Shown one piece after another: positions 5,831 to 6,299 of a stretch of DNA of 6,299 nt. Origin of the DNA: Thermoleophilia bacterium (GTDB taxonomy: Bacteria; Actinomycetota; Thermoleophilia; Gaiellales; Gaiellaceae); the NCBI GenBank assembly GCA_013362295.1, contig JABFWJ010000434.1, positions 1 through 6,299 of the forward strand, in the 5' to 3' direction. The notes under the pieces are model-generated. The model was not told where the DNA came from and searched no databases. It saw nothing but the letters and a program-made list of their open reading frames with translations. A program made the position numbers and the translations under genes. The stretch's first letter is position 1; each line of letters starts with the position of its first letter.

Positions 5831-6299
5831 ATGGTCACCGCCGAGCTCCGGCCCAAGGGCCCCTACTCGCTCCGGCTCTCGGGGCGCCTCGCCTCCGACT
5901 CGACGCGTGTCGTGTCGAACGGCACCTACCGCGCAACGGTCCGTGTCGACGACCGTCGCGAACAGGCGCACGCGCTGCAGCGCAGCGACGGGACGATCGT
6001 GGTCACCGCCGAGAGCGAGGCGGGAGTCGATCACGTTCGGTTCGCGCTCGCGCTCGACGACGACCACTCGGAGTTCGTGCGCCGCTTCGCAGACGACCCG
6101 CTGCTGTGCGAGACCCTGCGCCGTGTGCGCGGCCTGCGCCCGGTCCGCACGGGCACGGTCGCACAGGCGCTGCTCCGCGCCGTCGCGGGCCAGCTGATTC
6201 ACGCGCGGGAGGCCCGGAGGATCGAACGCCGCGTGATCCAGCTCGCCTGCCCCGCGCGCGACGGGCTGCACGCGCCGCCGACCGCGGCCGAGCTCGGAC
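5831..6299 (+). CDS. AlkA-type DNA-3-methyladenine glycosylase, N-terminal part (cut by window end)
   Basis: An open frame from ATG 5831 runs off the window after 156 complete codons without a stop. The N-terminal part (1-80) begins with GPYSLRLSGRL at 10-20 and reads as the beta-rich AlkA N-terminal domain. It leads into DDPLLCETLRRVRGLRPVRTGTV (from 88) and then the first helices of the HhH-GPD fold, QALLRAVAGQLIHAREARR (112-130), where AlkA proteins have the LVRAIVGQQVS-like segment; APPTAAEL follows near the edge, as in the family. Such enzymes excise alkylated bases, starting base-excision repair. The helix-hairpin-helix and catalytic aspartate lie beyond the window, so activity cannot be judged. 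No Shine-Dalgarno is visible; the TAGACT box seven bases upstream suggests a leaderless mRNA. Other HhH-GPD glycosylases are possible but fit less well. Confidence 0.8.
   Translation, partial: MVTAELRPKGPYSLRLSGRLASDSTRVVSNGTYRATVRVDDRREQAHALQRSDGTIVVTAESEAGVDHVRFALALDDDHSEFVRRFADDPLLCETLRRVRGLRPVRTGTVAQALLRAVAGQLIHAREARRIERRVIQLACPARDGLHAPPTAAELG

Noticed and set aside
5405..6271. Minus-strand open frame crossing the methyltransferase and the glycosylase
   Set aside because: It crosses the divergent promoter gap and two supported genes in another frame; composition is typical of a GC shadow.
1..6299. CRISPR array, transposon ends, tRNA or attachment site
   Set aside because: No regular spaced repeats, transposase, terminal inverted repeats or tRNA-like fold were seen; gaps between genes are too short to hold them.

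Overview
This is a GC-rich chromosomal window with a strong preference for G or C at third codon positions. It holds seven genes packed with very short gaps, none of them near 300 bases. The base composition, the lack of clear Shine-Dalgarno sequences before most starts, and the gene types (DHA2 exporter with MarR, soluble PAS kinase, AlkA-type glycosylase) suggest an actinomycete-like bacterium, possibly Thermoleophilia. That assignment is inference; no rRNA or other marker is present. I see no tRNA, rRNA, CRISPR array, insertion sequence or phage gene.

Layout: (1) 2-1599 region: a 14-helix DHA2-type drug exporter on the minus strand diverges from a MarR repressor on the plus strand. Their 49-bp shared gap contains a 22-bp imperfect palindrome that looks like the MarR operator. 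This is a classic self-regulated efflux module. (2) 2068-2556, minus: a small protein with an N-terminal hydrophobic anchor and an HNH-like core (DHLISLELGG, then NLWP). (3) 2694-3875, plus: a soluble PAS histidine kinase with no response regulator beside it. It may start further upstream, but the stretch before its best ATG folds into a strong hairpin and has poorer coding character, so I read it as a leader. (4) 5801-3901, minus: a two-gene operon of a class I SAM-dependent methyltransferase and an O-antigen-ligase/polymerase-like membrane protein. Their reading frames overlap by four bases (ATGA), so translation is probably coupled; a role in surface glycan or glycolipid assembly is likely. 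(5) From 5831 to the window end, plus: the first 156 codons of an AlkA-type DNA-3-methyladenine glycosylase, cut off by the window edge.

The genes do not form one pathway. The clear functional links are exporter plus repressor and methyltransferase plus ligase. The most unusual points are the structured region before the kinase, the anchored HNH-like protein, and the back-to-back promoter elements that leave almost no 5' UTR for several genes. I did not find convincing evidence of a wholly new system.
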